Shown here: positions 1 to 7,717 of the stretch, piece by piece
How positions within the stretch are numbered: the stretch's first letter is position 1
Layout: every line of letters starts with the position of its first letter
From: Bacteroidaceae bacterium
GTDB lineage: Bacteria; Bacteroidota; Bacteroidia; Bacteroidales; Bacteroidaceae
Reading direction: 5' to 3'
Length of the DNA stretch: 18,213 nt
Assembly (NCBI GenBank): GCA_902362595.1
Contig: CABIXF010000009.1
Location: 93,700-111,912 of the forward strand
The notes under the pieces: generated by a model
Told to the model about the DNA's origin: nothing
The model's database searches: none
The model's input: only the letters and a program-made list of their open reading frames with translations
Program-made: the position numbers and the translations under genes

Positions 1-378
1 GTGATGGCGGGCAAGGTGGACGATTTCTTCGACCGCCTGAAGACGATGTTTGCCGACATTCCTTACGAGCTGGCCCGCGACCGCGAGGTGCACTATCAGA
101 ACATCCTGTACATCATCTTCAAGCTGATGGGCTTCTACGTGCAGGTGGAATACCACACAAGCCGCGGACGGATTGACCTAGTGCTCCAGACGCAGGACTA
201 CGTGTACGTCATGGAATTCAAGCTGAACGGCAGCGCGGACGAGGCACTCGCACAGATCCGGGAGAAAGGCTATGCCGCTCCTTTTGCCAAGGACAGCCGC
301 ACGGTCTACCGGATTGGAGTGAATTTCAGTGACGAGCTGCGGAACATTCAGGAAGTGAAGGTAGAACAGGAAAAGTAA
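1..378 (+). CDS. PD-(D/E)XK nuclease-domain protein, C-terminal part (5' truncated by window)
   Basis: The reading frame is open from the first base and ends at TAA 376-378, so this is the 3' end of a longer gene. The GTG/ATG at the window edge should not be taken as the start. The visible part matches the C-terminal nuclease-like domain (DUF1703/PDDEXK_9 type) of large Bacteroidales proteins that carry an AAA-ATPase-like domain upstream. The PD-(D/E)XK signature is visible: Asp59 in GRIDLV, then Glu72 and Lys74 in MEFKLNG (numbered from the first codon). The following EALAQIREKGYA and the IGVNFS strand are also typical of this family. These proteins are usually about 500 residues, so roughly three quarters is missing here. 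Their cellular role is not established; some resemble toxin or defence ATPases. The next gene follows after 8 bases on the same strand. Confidence 0.85.
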   Translation: MMAGKVDDFFDRLKTMFADIPYELARDREVHYQNILYIIFKLMGFYVQVEYHTSRGRIDLVLQTQDYVYVMEFKLNGSADEALAQIREKGYAAPFAKDSRTVYRIGVNFSDELRNIQEVKVEQEK

Positions 379-386
379 GACATACC

Positions 387-878
387 ATGGAAAATTTTGC
401 CGCCATCGATTTTGAGACCGCCAACGGGGTACGCAGCTCGGTATGCAGTGTGGGTGTGGTAGTGGTACGCCACGGAGAAATCACCGACACGTTCTACTCA
501 CTCATCCAACCGGAGCCCAACTACTACAGCCGTTTCTGCACACAGGTGCACGGACTCACCCGCGAGGATACCGACGATGCGCCCGTATTCAGCCAAGTAT
601 GGGCACAGGTAGCCCCGCTAATTGAGGGACTCCCCCTCGTGGCCCACAACAAGGCGTTCGACGAGAACTGCCTGAAAGCTGCCTTCCGGGTCTACCAGAT
701 GGATTATCCCGACTATGATTTCTATGATACGCTGGGGCCCTCCCGTCGCGCTTTCCCGTGGGCAGAGAACCACCAGCTGCACACCGTGGCCGCCCTCTGC
801 GGATACGACTTGAAACAACATCACCATGCTTTGGCCGATGCAGAAGCCTGCGCGTGGATTGCCAGAGAAATTTTGTAA
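387..878 (+). CDS. DEDDh 3'-5' exonuclease (DnaQ/Pol III epsilon-like)
   Basis: A 163-residue, single-domain exonuclease of the RNase T/DnaQ superfamily, which removes 3'-terminal nucleotides using two metal ions. All catalytic motifs are visible: Asp8 and Glu10 in AIDFETAN (ExoI), Asp92 in AHNKAFDENCL (ExoII), and His146 with Asp151 in HHALADAEA (ExoIII, DEDDh type). VHGLTREDT (54-62) is the usual conserved stretch between ExoI and ExoII. The length fits the free-standing epsilon-like exonucleases of Bacteroidales, not a full Pol III epsilon with a C-terminal polymerase-binding tail. The C-terminus stops soon after ExoIII. It starts 8 bases after the nuclease-domain gene, so the two are probably co-transcribed. 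It converges on the next gene with 73 bases between the stops and no clear terminator hairpin. The substrate is unknown. Confidence 0.93.
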   Translation: MENFAAIDFETANGVRSSVCSVGVVVVRHGEITDTFYSLIQPEPNYYSRFCTQVHGLTREDTDDAPVFSQVWAQVAPLIEGLPLVAHNKAFDENCLKAAFRVYQMDYPDYDFYDTLGPSRRAFPWAENHQLHTVAALCGYDLKQHHHALADAEACAWIAREIL

Positions 879-951
879 CCTTACACCTTGGACGGTACGT
901 TATTTGCCGCCATACTTCCAGCAAACCATAAGAGAATTTGAAACGGAAATC

Positions 952-1530
952 TCAGGCTGGCAATCCTCCCGGCACTTGCCTGATTTGTACTTTCTCAAAC
1001 TTGTAGCCCAAACGTTTCAGTTCAATAGCTGCCCCTATACGGAACATCGTCCGGCAGGCACGGGCAAACACGTGAAAAGCCCGCGGACTTTGCGGCTCAA
1101 TCTGCTCGTGACGAATCGCGTCTACAGCATACTGCGCACAGCGGCGAATCACGCTCTCCAAATGCTTGGCCTCCACCCCGTCGAGCGGCAGACCCAGCAG
1201 GTCGTGTACGATGTGCTCGTCCATGTCATCAAATCCCTGCTCTCCGTAATACGACTTGTAAGTGGCCTGCATGCAAGCCTCCCAGTCCTCATCCCAGTGA
1301 CAGGCTACCCCCAGTCCCAGGTAAGCCGCCCAAGCTACCGACACCGTAGGATAATCATGAATCTGCTCCACGGCATCGGCCACGTATTCCGGTGCCAGGT
1401 CATGCCAGCGTTTATCTAAGTCCTCCGTAGCCAGCAACGTACCGTCGAGCACTCCATCTGTTGTACACAAATGCAACAAATTCTGCTGCAATCTCTCTTC
1501 AAAATGCTTCAAATATTCTGTATCAATCAT
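952..1530 (-). CDS. Conserved hypothetical cytoplasmic protein, 192 aa
   Basis: I do not recognise the family. The protein starts MIDTEYLKHFEE and has no signal peptide or membrane segment. It is mostly helical and rich in acidic residues, Trp and His (DKRWHDLAPEY, ACHWDEDWEACM, YYGEQGFDDMDEHI), ending with a more basic stretch (IGAAIELKRLGYKFEKV). The frame can be extended 7 codons upstream to a TTG at 1549-1551, but that TTG lies inside a good -7 promoter element (TATCTTTG, 1549-1556), so it would not be in the mRNA. ATG 1528-1530 is therefore preferred. The gene has its own promoter and lies downstream of the operon B terminator, so it is probably independent of the tubulin-like cluster. 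The protein looks soluble and single-domain; I assign no function. Confidence 0.8.
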   Translation of the reverse strand: MIDTEYLKHFEERLQQNLLHLCTTDGVLDGTLLATEDLDKRWHDLAPEYVADAVEQIHDYPTVSVAWAAYLGLGVACHWDEDWEACMQATYKSYYGEQGFDDMDEHIVHDLLGLPLDGVEAKHLESVIRRCAQYAVDAIRHEQIEPQSPRAFHVFARACRTMFRIGAAIELKRLGYKFEKVQIRQVPGGLPA

Positions 1531-1548
1531 TTTTTCTGAATTTTCCGC

Positions 1549-1579
1549 CAAAGATAAGTGTTATACGACACATTTTAAA
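1549..1579 (-). promoter_or_regulatory. Bacteroidales-type promoter for the 952-1530 gene
   Basis: On the minus strand, positions 1549-1556 read TATCTTTG, an exact TAnnTTTG -7 element. Positions 1576-1579 read TTTA, one base off the TTTG -33 element, with a 19-base spacer, which is normal for the Bacteroidota housekeeping sigma factor. Transcription would begin near 1542, leaving a leader of about 12 bases before ATG 1528-1530. This placement excludes the upstream in-frame TTG as a start. Confidence 0.7.
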
Positions 1580-1606
1580 CCTTACGGGCGAGTTTTACCT
1601 CTTTTT

Positions 1607-1678
1607 GAATAAAAAATAAAGAGACGTCTTTATTCCAGCCTCTGATTATCAGACACTCGAAAAAAACGTCTCCTTATT
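1607..1678 (-). terminator. Intrinsic terminator of operon B
   Basis: On the minus strand, a 13-base arm at 1666-1678 (AATAAGGAGACGT) pairs with 1615-1627 (ACGTCTCTTTATT), with one G-U pair. A T-rich run (TTTTATTC) follows in the direction of transcription. The 38-base interior contains a smaller hairpin, TCTGA-TAA-TCAGA. It lies about 20 bases after the stop of the glycine-zipper gene and before the promoter of the next gene, so it marks the end of the tubulin-like operon. Confidence 0.75.
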
Positions 1679-1700
1679 ATTTGTTCCAATTCTTTCTTGG

Positions 1701-2501
1701 TCACACATTCAGGTCATCCGGAATCTCTACATCATCCAATGTATCTCCTTCCAACTTAGAAGCCAAAAGCTGTGCTTTCACATCGGCTGCACTTTTCGTG
1801 ATTTCTTCACACTCTGCAAAATTAATGCCCTCCACATTCGACAAATCGGCTGCCGCATCGATAGGCAACCCTTCTTCGGTAAACGTGGTCTGATAGGCAC
1901 TTAATACTCTCTTGCATTCCTTCATCAATTTTACCTGTTCCTTTACCTCCTTGATATCATTCGCAGAAGCCAGCATACCTGCTGCCGCACCAATTCCGGC
2001 ACCAATCCAGGCACTCTTTTTGGAACCGCCAACTTTTTTACCCAGCAAAGCTCCCGCTGTGGCACCACCGCCAACTTTCAGCAAAATAAATGCCCCCGAT
2101 TTCAACGCCGAATTCAAATGTTTCTTTGCCGTATTGACCGCACAGACATTTCCATTCTTGTCGATTAACAGATACTTATAACGAGTGGTACCGTCTTCAT
2201 TGGTAATTGCATTGCCCAGAGAGTCCGTTTCAATCACCTTCTTGACTGAATAAGAAGGAACATTTGCCAAAAACTCTTGAGTGGAAATGCTGTCAGACTC
2301 CGAAGTCTGTCCATCCGAAGTCTGCCCCTCCGTAGAGGTCCCCCCCATCAGGGCATTGGCTGTTTTAGTCACAGATTCAACTTTCTCTGCCGCTTCCTTC
2401 AACTTCTTAAAAAATCCTTGTGCAGAAACCTCTGTCGTTGCAAGAAACATGACAGAAAAAGCCAACAATGCCCCTTTAAATAATGTTTTCTTCATAACCA
2501 T
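1701..2501 (-). CDS. Exported glycine-zipper protein of unknown function
   Basis: A 266-residue protein, last in operon B. It has an N-terminal signal peptide (MKKTLFKGALLAFSVMFL, cleavage likely after EVSA-Q). An amphipathic helix follows (FFKKLKEAAEKVESVTKTAN), then a low-complexity Thr/Ser/Gly/Glu linker (54-72) encoded by 15-base repeats, then a small globular segment (YKYLLIDKNGNVCAVN). Residues 143-178 form a glycine zipper (VGGGATAGALLGKKVGG, then WIGAGIGAAAGMLASA), a pattern that packs or inserts helices in membranes in the Gly-zipper/OmpA-like families. The C-terminal 85 residues are helical and acidic. Two ATGs (2499-2501 and 2493-2495) give almost the same product; the second gives the tidier MKK signal peptide. 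It starts 20 bases after the preceding gene. I infer that it inserts into or associates with an envelope membrane. Confidence 0.82.
   Translation of the reverse strand: MVMKKTLFKGALLAFSVMFLATTEVSAQGFFKKLKEAAEKVESVTKTANALMGGTSTEGQTSDGQTSESDSISTQEFLANVPSYSVKKVIETDSLGNAITNEDGTTRYKYLLIDKNGNVCAVNTAKKHLNSALKSGAFILLKVGGGATAGALLGKKVGGSKKSAWIGAGIGAAAGMLASANDIKEVKEQVKLMKECKRVLSAYQTTFTEEGLPIDAAADLSNVEGINFAECEEITKSAADVKAQLLASKLEGDTLDDVEIPDDLNV
2299..2343. repeat. 15-base tandem repeat, three units, in the linker of the glycine-zipper gene
   Basis: On the + strand, 2299-2313, 2314-2328 and 2329-2343 are consecutive 15-base units. The first two differ at 2 positions (TCCGAAGTCTGTCCA and TCCGAAGTCTGCCCC) and the third has diverged more. 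The length is a multiple of three, so copy-number changes keep the frame. In the protein it gives repeated EGQTS/DGQTS pentads in a flexible linker. Confidence 0.75.
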
Positions 2502-2521
2502 ACGTTTTTTTAGTAATAGAT

Positions 2522-4102
2522 CTATTTTTTATACATTTTCAAGCGAAACTGCTTTTCCATATAAGTTCCCTTGGCCTGATGCATCAGCTCATTTACCGTC
2601 AGATACTTCATTTTTATCCCGCTGTCTTCTTTCGGACGAAACAAAAGTCCTTTCGGCAAATCGGCACGGTTCAATTCGATTTCTACAATGCCTCCTTCTC
2701 CAGAGGTACCCACCTGCACATAATTCGCTCCCTCTTTCTCCACGATGTTCTTAAATCTCTTATCGGAAGAAAAAGTTTGCGAAGAAACCGAAGCGTCTCC
2801 TTTGTAAGCCCATACTTCCACCCCTGGAATATATTCACCTTCACTCAGCGTTTTCCATTCCACCACCGTAAACTTCACCTTCAAAGGCAAACCCACCAGC
2901 AGTTTTTTCATCCGCTCAATCCGGTCAGCATAAAAATCACAAGGGTTATATGCATTCGCCATCTCCATAAATTCCACTGCCGCCGAAGCAAAACGAGCCA
3001 CCTCTTCCTGCGTTGCATTTCCACTTTTCTTCAGTCGGGCAATCTCCTTAATAGCCCCAGAGGCTACATGTTCATACAAAAGACAACTGTCGCACTGAGC
3101 AATTGATTCACGGATGGCAGGACGCAGCGTAGGCACCACATCTTTAGCGTTCCAGGCATCTTCATAAGCCGCACGCGCCGCTTTGTACTGACGCATTCCG
3201 AACAGTCGGGCGGCCTCACTCATAAAAGCACTGCATTCCGTCACATACACATTCTTTTCAATCACCACCGGAAGCACCGCATAACATTTCATCATACGTC
3301 CCTCCAGTCCGCTGATGTCAATGCTCAACCGGTTACTGCCGTCCGTATAAAGATTGACCGTTGTCAGCATCGCATAATGAGTTTCCATCTCTCTCAACTC
3401 ATTTTCCAGGCTGTCCAGTTTATCCCATTCTTCCTGAGGCTGTTCTCCCACACTCGTCTTCACGTCCTGCACCCTGCATTGTTCGCGAAGTTCCTCCATA
3501 CGCTTCCTGGCTTCATCCAGCACGGCAATGGATATCTTGGCACGAATGATGACGATATTCGGGTCGGCTGCACTTTTCTCCCTTTCTACCGTGGCCCCCA
3601 GTTCAGGCAGGAAGTCCACCTGCAAATTCTGTATGGAAGTCGTAAACTCCAATATAGCTGCGAGAGGGTCCATGGAAGTATCGTTGGCCATCGTCTGTTC
3701 ATCCATACGGATAGGATTGGCCACCTCTTCCACTTTATAAGCCATCAGGAAGTCCGGCTTCGTAGTCTGCACGATTTCCGTTTTATACACACTTCCTCTC
3801 CGGCTGATTTCCAGTTTCGGCGTACGGGTACTACCCGGATGAATGGAAACTATATATTCATAATACCCGTCCGGACGTTCGCCATTCGGAGTCACCTTAA
3901 ATTTCCCGGGTTCTACATTCGTTAAAGTAACCACCAGATCCCTGTGCTTCGACAAGAGCAGGATTCCTCCTCCGCCCCCAAGATCCTCAAAACGGTCTTC
4001 CGGAGTATAACGGCCTTTCGAGATGTATTGCTCCTGCGCTCCCAGAGGCAGCAGAATGACCATCATCCACAAAAACAAAAATAATTTTTTCATTGCATCC
4101 AT
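2522..4102 (-). CDS. Exported protein with coiled coil and TPR-like segment, unknown function
   Basis: A 526-residue secreted protein. The signal peptide lies in residues 4-22 (MKKLFLFLWMMVILLPLGAQ). An alternative start at Met4 (ATG 4091-4093) fits the signal peptide better than ATG 4100-4102. Residues 25-130 are beta-rich with a GGGGG run at 42-46. Residues 195-245 are a charged probable coiled coil (ARKRMEELREQCR to LENELREMETHY). Residues 290-340 look like one or two TPR-type helical hairpins (AARLFGMRQYKAARAAYEDA), with cysteines at 337 and 340. The C-terminal 110 residues are beta-rich and include a segment resembling a carboxypeptidase-regulatory/transthyretin-like strand set (IPGVEVWAYKG). 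There is no lipobox, so it is probably periplasmic. It is sixth in operon B, 25 bases after the NTF2-like gene. I cannot assign an activity; the architecture suggests a scaffold or binding protein. Confidence 0.85.
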   Translation of the reverse strand: MDAMKKLFLFLWMMVILLPLGAQEQYISKGRYTPEDRFEDLGGGGGILLLSKHRDLVVTLTNVEPGKFKVTPNGERPDGYYEYIVSIHPGSTRTPKLEISRRGSVYKTEIVQTTKPDFLMAYKVEEVANPIRMDEQTMANDTSMDPLAAILEFTTSIQNLQVDFLPELGATVEREKSAADPNIVIIRAKISIAVLDEARKRMEELREQCRVQDVKTSVGEQPQEEWDKLDSLENELREMETHYAMLTTVNLYTDGSNRLSIDISGLEGRMMKCYAVLPVVIEKNVYVTECSAFMSEAARLFGMRQYKAARAAYEDAWNAKDVVPTLRPAIRESIAQCDSCLLYEHVASGAIKEIARLKKSGNATQEEVARFASAAVEFMEMANAYNPCDFYADRIERMKKLLVGLPLKVKFTVVEWKTLSEGEYIPGVEVWAYKGDASVSSQTFSSDKRFKNIVEKEGANYVQVGTSGEGGIVEIELNRADLPKGLLFRPKEDSGIKMKYLTVNELMHQAKGTYMEKQFRLKMYKK

Positions 4103-4127
4103 ACAATTCCGTGATTAGACCTTCTGA

Positions 4128-5153
4128 TTACAAGTCAAATGCCCCCAATGTAGAGATGTCGTCATCCGGCTGCTGGCGTACACCGCCCACCCATTCAGGT
4201 TGCCAGGTACGTACATGGATAATCGGATCTCTGCCATCTTCAGGAAACTCCCACAACAGGAACAGATAGCCCTCATCACTGTAATTGCTGGAATTCCATT
4301 CCTGACGCAAACGCACGCCATATTTCGTTTTGTCCACCGTAGAGCGTGTGATACCGGCACATCCGCCTTCTTCTCCATGCTCGCCAATTTCACTGAACTT
4401 CACATCAATCCACTTGTTACGTCTGAAAGCACGCTTCAGATTCCGGAGATATTGCTGCTTGGTCTGCTTGGTGTATTCCACCTTCTGCTTCAAGCCTCCC
4501 ATATCACTATTGCTGCGGGTAGTCACCACCTTTCCTGTGATAATCAAGGCATCGTCACTGAAGATTTTTTCAATGTAATTCGAGTCACGCTGGTTATAAG
4601 CCGTACGGAAACGTTCGATATACTGCATGATAATCATCTGCTTTTCCTTTTCCACCACACTTCCGCAGCGTTCCATGCTCTCGGCAGTATGCGCATCCAA
4701 GGCCAGACGGAAATCAGTGATATTTCCCTTATTGTCAAATTCCACTACAGCCTCCTGATAAGTTCCGACCCCAAAGTCCTCACCTTCCGGAGTAATAATC
4801 AAAGGAATATGACTCACCATCATGGTTCCATTCTTGAATATCCAACAACGTTCCACCACTTCTTCATCATCACAATAAAACGGAGTCACGGCCCACAACC
4901 TGAGCAACGATTTCAGTGAGAAATCATCCATTGAAAAATTCTTCGTTGTCAGGATGGATTTCGCCTGTTGCGCACGATTGATTTCTGTCAAAATCACACC
5001 CAGGTTATGCTCAGCCCGACTTAAAGCAAGCGGACGATCCACCCCTTCATCAATGGTCAATGTGACAGTAACCGCCTTCATCTGACCTGCGCCCCACACC
5101 CACATGGAAACAAGCGCTATAAACACACATATAAATCTTCTTCTCATATCCAT
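4128..5153 (-). CDS. Exported NTF2-like domain protein
   Basis: A 341-residue protein with a signal peptide (RRRFICVFIALVSMWVWG). It starts at ATG 5151-5153 or, six bases later, at ATG 5145-5147 (MRRRF). Residues 30-165 form an unassigned N-terminal part with strands such as AVVEFDNKGNITDFRLALD. Residues 172-320 look like an NTF2/SnoaL-like fold: a long helix (MQYIERFRTAYNQRDSNYI), the classic IFSDDALIITG turn, a basic helix (QQYLRNLKRAFRRNKWIDVKF) and C-terminal strands ending IIHVRTWQPE. NTF2-like domains bind small ligands or dimerise, and no catalytic residues can be assigned. The N-terminal part includes SRAEHNLGVILTEINRAQQ, which resembles an accessory region seen with such proteins in Bacteroidales. 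It lies 15 bases after the preceding gene and 25 bases before the next, so it is firmly within operon B. Confidence 0.85.
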   Translation of the reverse strand: MDMRRRFICVFIALVSMWVWGAGQMKAVTVTLTIDEGVDRPLALSRAEHNLGVILTEINRAQQAKSILTTKNFSMDDFSLKSLLRLWAVTPFYCDDEEVVERCWIFKNGTMMVSHIPLIITPEGEDFGVGTYQEAVVEFDNKGNITDFRLALDAHTAESMERCGSVVEKEKQMIIMQYIERFRTAYNQRDSNYIEKIFSDDALIITGKVVTTRSNSDMGGLKQKVEYTKQTKQQYLRNLKRAFRRNKWIDVKFSEIGEHGEEGGCAGITRSTVDKTKYGVRLRQEWNSSNYSDEGYLFLLWEFPEDGRDPIIHVRTWQPEWVGGVRQQPDDDISTLGAFDL

Positions 5154-5168
5154 AAATTATTGTTCCTA

Positions 5169-5924
5169 TTACAATTCAAGTCCAATGGCTCCACAACCAC
5201 TGTAATTCTTTACCCCGTCTGCCTGACCAGTTTTCACATTCCGGCGATCAGGTCCCGGCGTCAACACAGCCACCACTTTTCCTTCACGGTTATAAATCAC
5301 CAGATAACATTTATCCGGGTTGACAAGTGAGGCATAGCGCGCATAGTCCTTAATCCGGCCATCCGCTTTCATCTGCTTCACCTTATCCGCCATATCCCCG
5401 TATTTCGTGCATGCCGCAATTTGGTGGATGACTTCCGGCAGTTGCAGTTTTTCTGCTGCTGCCTCTTTCACAGTGCCTTCTGCCACTTCCACGACCGGTT
5501 CCTTCACCTCTTTCTTTACCGGTTCTACCACCGACTTTGCCCCCGGAGTAAGAGACGTATTCGCTATCACTACCCCATTCTCCGTGGGAAGAATGTCACT
5601 TTTCTTCACATAAATAAACGAACGGTACATGTTGTTTCCGCGAGGCATCGACAACATGGTCCACAGCTCTTTCCGGTTGTTTACAATCAGGTTCGTACTT
5701 TTCTTCAATCTCCTTCGTGTCGCCACCCACTCATTCACCTCCTCATACAACTTGCTTTCAGCATAGCTGCGTGCATCGGCCTCTGTAGGAGCAGTCGACT
5801 CTGCATAAATGTACTGATTATCCTTTTTTATCTTATTAATCTGCTTCTTCACATCGTCCACATTATCCGCACACAAAGAGAGAAGAGGCAGACAAGCCAG
5901 TACAAAAGTGAATAAAAATCTCAT
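5169..5924 (-). CDS. Exported protein of unknown function, 251 aa
   Basis: The start is placed at ATG 5922-5924, giving a clean signal peptide (MRFLFTFVLACLPLLSLCA, then DN). A longer frame begins at a TTG (5934-5936) that overlaps the preceding stop and adds only four residues. After a helical region, residues about 42-66 (mature part) read IYAESTAPTEADARSYAESK, reminiscent of LPP20/YfgL-type envelope domains, though too weak to name. A charged Val/Glu/Lys-rich linker follows (VEPVKKEVKEPVVEVAEG), then a C-terminal 80-residue domain with strands around CYLVIYNREGKVVAVLTPGP and a final Cys-containing tail (YSGCGAIGLEL). The tail ends abruptly in a hydrophobic LEL. It lies 8 bases after the stop of the upstream gene. 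It is probably periplasmic and part of the operon B envelope complex. Confidence 0.82.
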   Translation of the reverse strand: MRFLFTFVLACLPLLSLCADNVDDVKKQINKIKKDNQYIYAESTAPTEADARSYAESKLYEEVNEWVATRRRLKKSTNLIVNNRKELWTMLSMPRGNNMYRSFIYVKKSDILPTENGVVIANTSLTPGAKSVVEPVKKEVKEPVVEVAEGTVKEAAAEKLQLPEVIHQIAACTKYGDMADKVKQMKADGRIKDYARYASLVNPDKCYLVIYNREGKVVAVLTPGPDRRNVKTGQADGVKNYSGCGAIGLEL

Positions 5925-5932
5925 GTTCACGG

Positions 5933-7057
5933 TCAATTCTTTTTTATGTCGTTAATAAAAAATTTCTCTGTTATATTCTGCAAAGGAGTATACACATAAA
6001 TCCTTCCTTTTATTTTCTCTTGCGTTCCTCTCAAAATGCCAAAAGGAAACTCCAGACTGATGGTATGGCTATAAGCCATCTTCATGTTTACGGCAAAAAG
6101 GGTGACAGAAAGCAAGTCTGAAGTGCGGTTCTTTATCCCTAAGAAAAGCATGCAGTTTTCCATCCGGCAATAAGCCAGCAACTGTTGCAAGGCTATTTCC
6201 ATCTCCGATTTCAAGTAGCCATACTTGTCAACGGTGAGCTGCAACGGAATTTCCCTGTCAAAATACCCTGTCAGCAGGATGTTATTCACCGTCTGCACAG
6301 GTCTCAGTGTGTCTGCCAGCAGAAGAGTATCCTGCGGCGTCGCATACAAATAAAGGTCGGAACGTATCTGGTCGCTCAGGTAACATCCCTTGCTGACAAT
6401 CAAGATACTATCCGCACGCGACCGGTTTCCATCTTCCCAGGAAACAGGCAACGCAGCACCCGGCAATGCGGCCCTCATCCGTTTCACGTCCCGCTCAAAA
6501 ATCTGTTCCAGTTCCACCGCATCGGCCCCCATGAAAAGTTGATAGTCCGCAGGAACAATCAGGCAAACCTGCTGGTTGCCTTCCTCCCATTCCACGGTGT
6601 AACGCCGGCGTTCCACCTCATTAATGACACAGTTCGTTTGCGGTGTCCGGTTGCGCAACATAGACAAATTCCCCTTTACAAACGTGACAGGTTTCCGGGC
6701 AGCCTCCTCGGCCTTATCCACTCCTTTACGAGGCACATCCAGTTCCAGTGCATAACGTTCCAGGAAATCAAGCAGCGGACGAGCTGCATACGCAGCCGCC
6801 CACTGACTGTCAAATAGCTTATATCCGATGTGTGACACATCTCCATACATATTGGTCCGCACCCGCAAAGGCTTACCCGAAAAATGCCAGGTAGAATCAT
6901 TGTCCACATTCTCCCCCATACTATCAGGCAACTCCAGTTGCAGGGATTTTGAGAGAGTTTCCAGGCAACGAGTATGAAACAGCGGAGCCGCATTCATTCT
7001 AAAGACAAATGCTGCCGCCGCTATCATCATCCATGCGATGTGGAAACGTCGTTTCAT
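5933..7057 (-). CDS. Exported protein of unknown function, 374 aa
   Basis: An N-terminal signal peptide (MKRRFHIAWMMIAAAAFVF, cleavage probably near MNA-A) is followed by a soluble, beta-rich protein with no family I recognise. Visible segments include WHFSGKPLRVRTNMYGDVSH, a helical run AAAYAARPLLDFLERYALEL, VCLIVPADYQLFMGADAVEL, and a late strand pair LFLGIKNRTSDLLSVTLFAV. The C-terminus is basic (FFINDIKKN). Its ATG (7055-7057) overlaps the TGA of the zinc-ribbon gene (7054-7056) in an ATGA arrangement, so the two are probably translationally coupled. Tight coupling to a membrane-anchored partner and export across the inner membrane suggest that this protein acts directly with the periplasmic MORN part of that partner. 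Confidence 0.83.
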   Translation of the reverse strand: MKRRFHIAWMMIAAAAFVFRMNAAPLFHTRCLETLSKSLQLELPDSMGENVDNDSTWHFSGKPLRVRTNMYGDVSHIGYKLFDSQWAAAYAARPLLDFLERYALELDVPRKGVDKAEEAARKPVTFVKGNLSMLRNRTPQTNCVINEVERRRYTVEWEEGNQQVCLIVPADYQLFMGADAVELEQIFERDVKRMRAALPGAALPVSWEDGNRSRADSILIVSKGCYLSDQIRSDLYLYATPQDTLLLADTLRPVQTVNNILLTGYFDREIPLQLTVDKYGYLKSEMEIALQQLLAYCRMENCMLFLGIKNRTSDLLSVTLFAVNMKMAYSHTISLEFPFGILRGTQEKIKGRIYVYTPLQNITEKFFINDIKKN

Positions 7058-7704
7058 GGTTTCACAGCCGTTTCATTACCATCATGTTTCCAGTAACCGA
7101 GACCACTGATTTTTCCATCGCGGAACTCGCCTTCAAAGGTATCACCCGGATTTGCCACGAAATCTTTCGAAGACACAATCTTCCGGCTGGTCTTATACGT
7201 CAGTTTGCCATATCCGTGCGGTTTGCCATTCTTCAAGTCGCCGGTATAAGTCGCATAGCCCAGATCGACAGTTCCCCGACCGTTGATTAACACTGGTGTC
7301 GGGTCTTTCTTCTTGGGCTCTTCTGTCGCTTCTTCTACCGGAGGCACATCCAATTCCGATGAGTCAATCTGCACCGTGTCCTCAGCCGGCACTTTCTCCT
7401 TCTGTACATCGACAGCGGTGGAGTCAACTACTGGAACATTGACTTTGTCTTTAGGGTTATTTCCCATGAAATAATAGCCCCCACCAGCCAAAGCTGCCAC
7501 GACCACAATGCCTCCAATAATCATCCACGGTTTTTTATCGCCGCCGTCGTCCTCGTCTTTAACCTTTCTTTTTCTCCCCCCTTCAGCTTCCTGCAAGGGT
7601 TGATGACACAACGGACACTCAAACTCACCTCCCGGTTCAACTTCTATCGTTTTCTTGTAGTTATCACAATCGATGTTTCTGCAAATACCAATTTTCTTTG
7701 CCAT
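7054..7704 (-). CDS. Zinc-ribbon / single TM / MORN-repeat protein
   Basis: A 216-residue membrane protein with three parts. Residues 8-33 are a zinc ribbon with Cys8, Cys13, Cys30 and Cys33 (ICRNIDC, then FECPLCHQP). A basic/acidic stretch (GGRKRKVKDEDDGGDKK) precedes one transmembrane helix at about 60-80 (WMIIGGIVVVAALAGGGYYF). A Pro/Glu/Val-rich linker (85-135) leads to a C-terminal MORN-type region with two recognisable repeats (YATYTGDLKNGKPHGYGKLTY at about 150-170, FEGEFRDGKISGLGYWKHDG at about 190-209). By the positive-inside rule the zinc ribbon is cytoplasmic and the MORN region periplasmic, so the protein could link the cytosolic tubulin-like GTPase to the exported proteins. It begins 13 bases after the tubulin-like stop. 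MORN repeats commonly bind lipids or proteins; the ligand here is not known. Confidence 0.88.
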   Translation of the reverse strand: MAKKIGICRNIDCDNYKKTIEVEPGGEFECPLCHQPLQEAEGGRKRKVKDEDDGGDKKPWMIIGGIVVVAALAGGGYYFMGNNPKDKVNVPVVDSTAVDVQKEKVPAEDTVQIDSSELDVPPVEEATEEPKKKDPTPVLINGRGTVDLGYATYTGDLKNGKPHGYGKLTYKTSRKIVSSKDFVANPGDTFEGEFRDGKISGLGYWKHDGNETAVKP

Positions 7705-7717
7705 AATATTTTCTTTT

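Noticed and set aside
589..924. Minus-strand frames inside the exonuclease gene
   Set aside because: The plus-strand frame has all five DEDDh residues; the antisense products are Arg/Gly/Pro-rich and without motifs.
5169..5924. LPP20-type lipoprotein
   Set aside because: No lipobox Cys is placed correctly for lipidation and the similarity is limited to one short helix.
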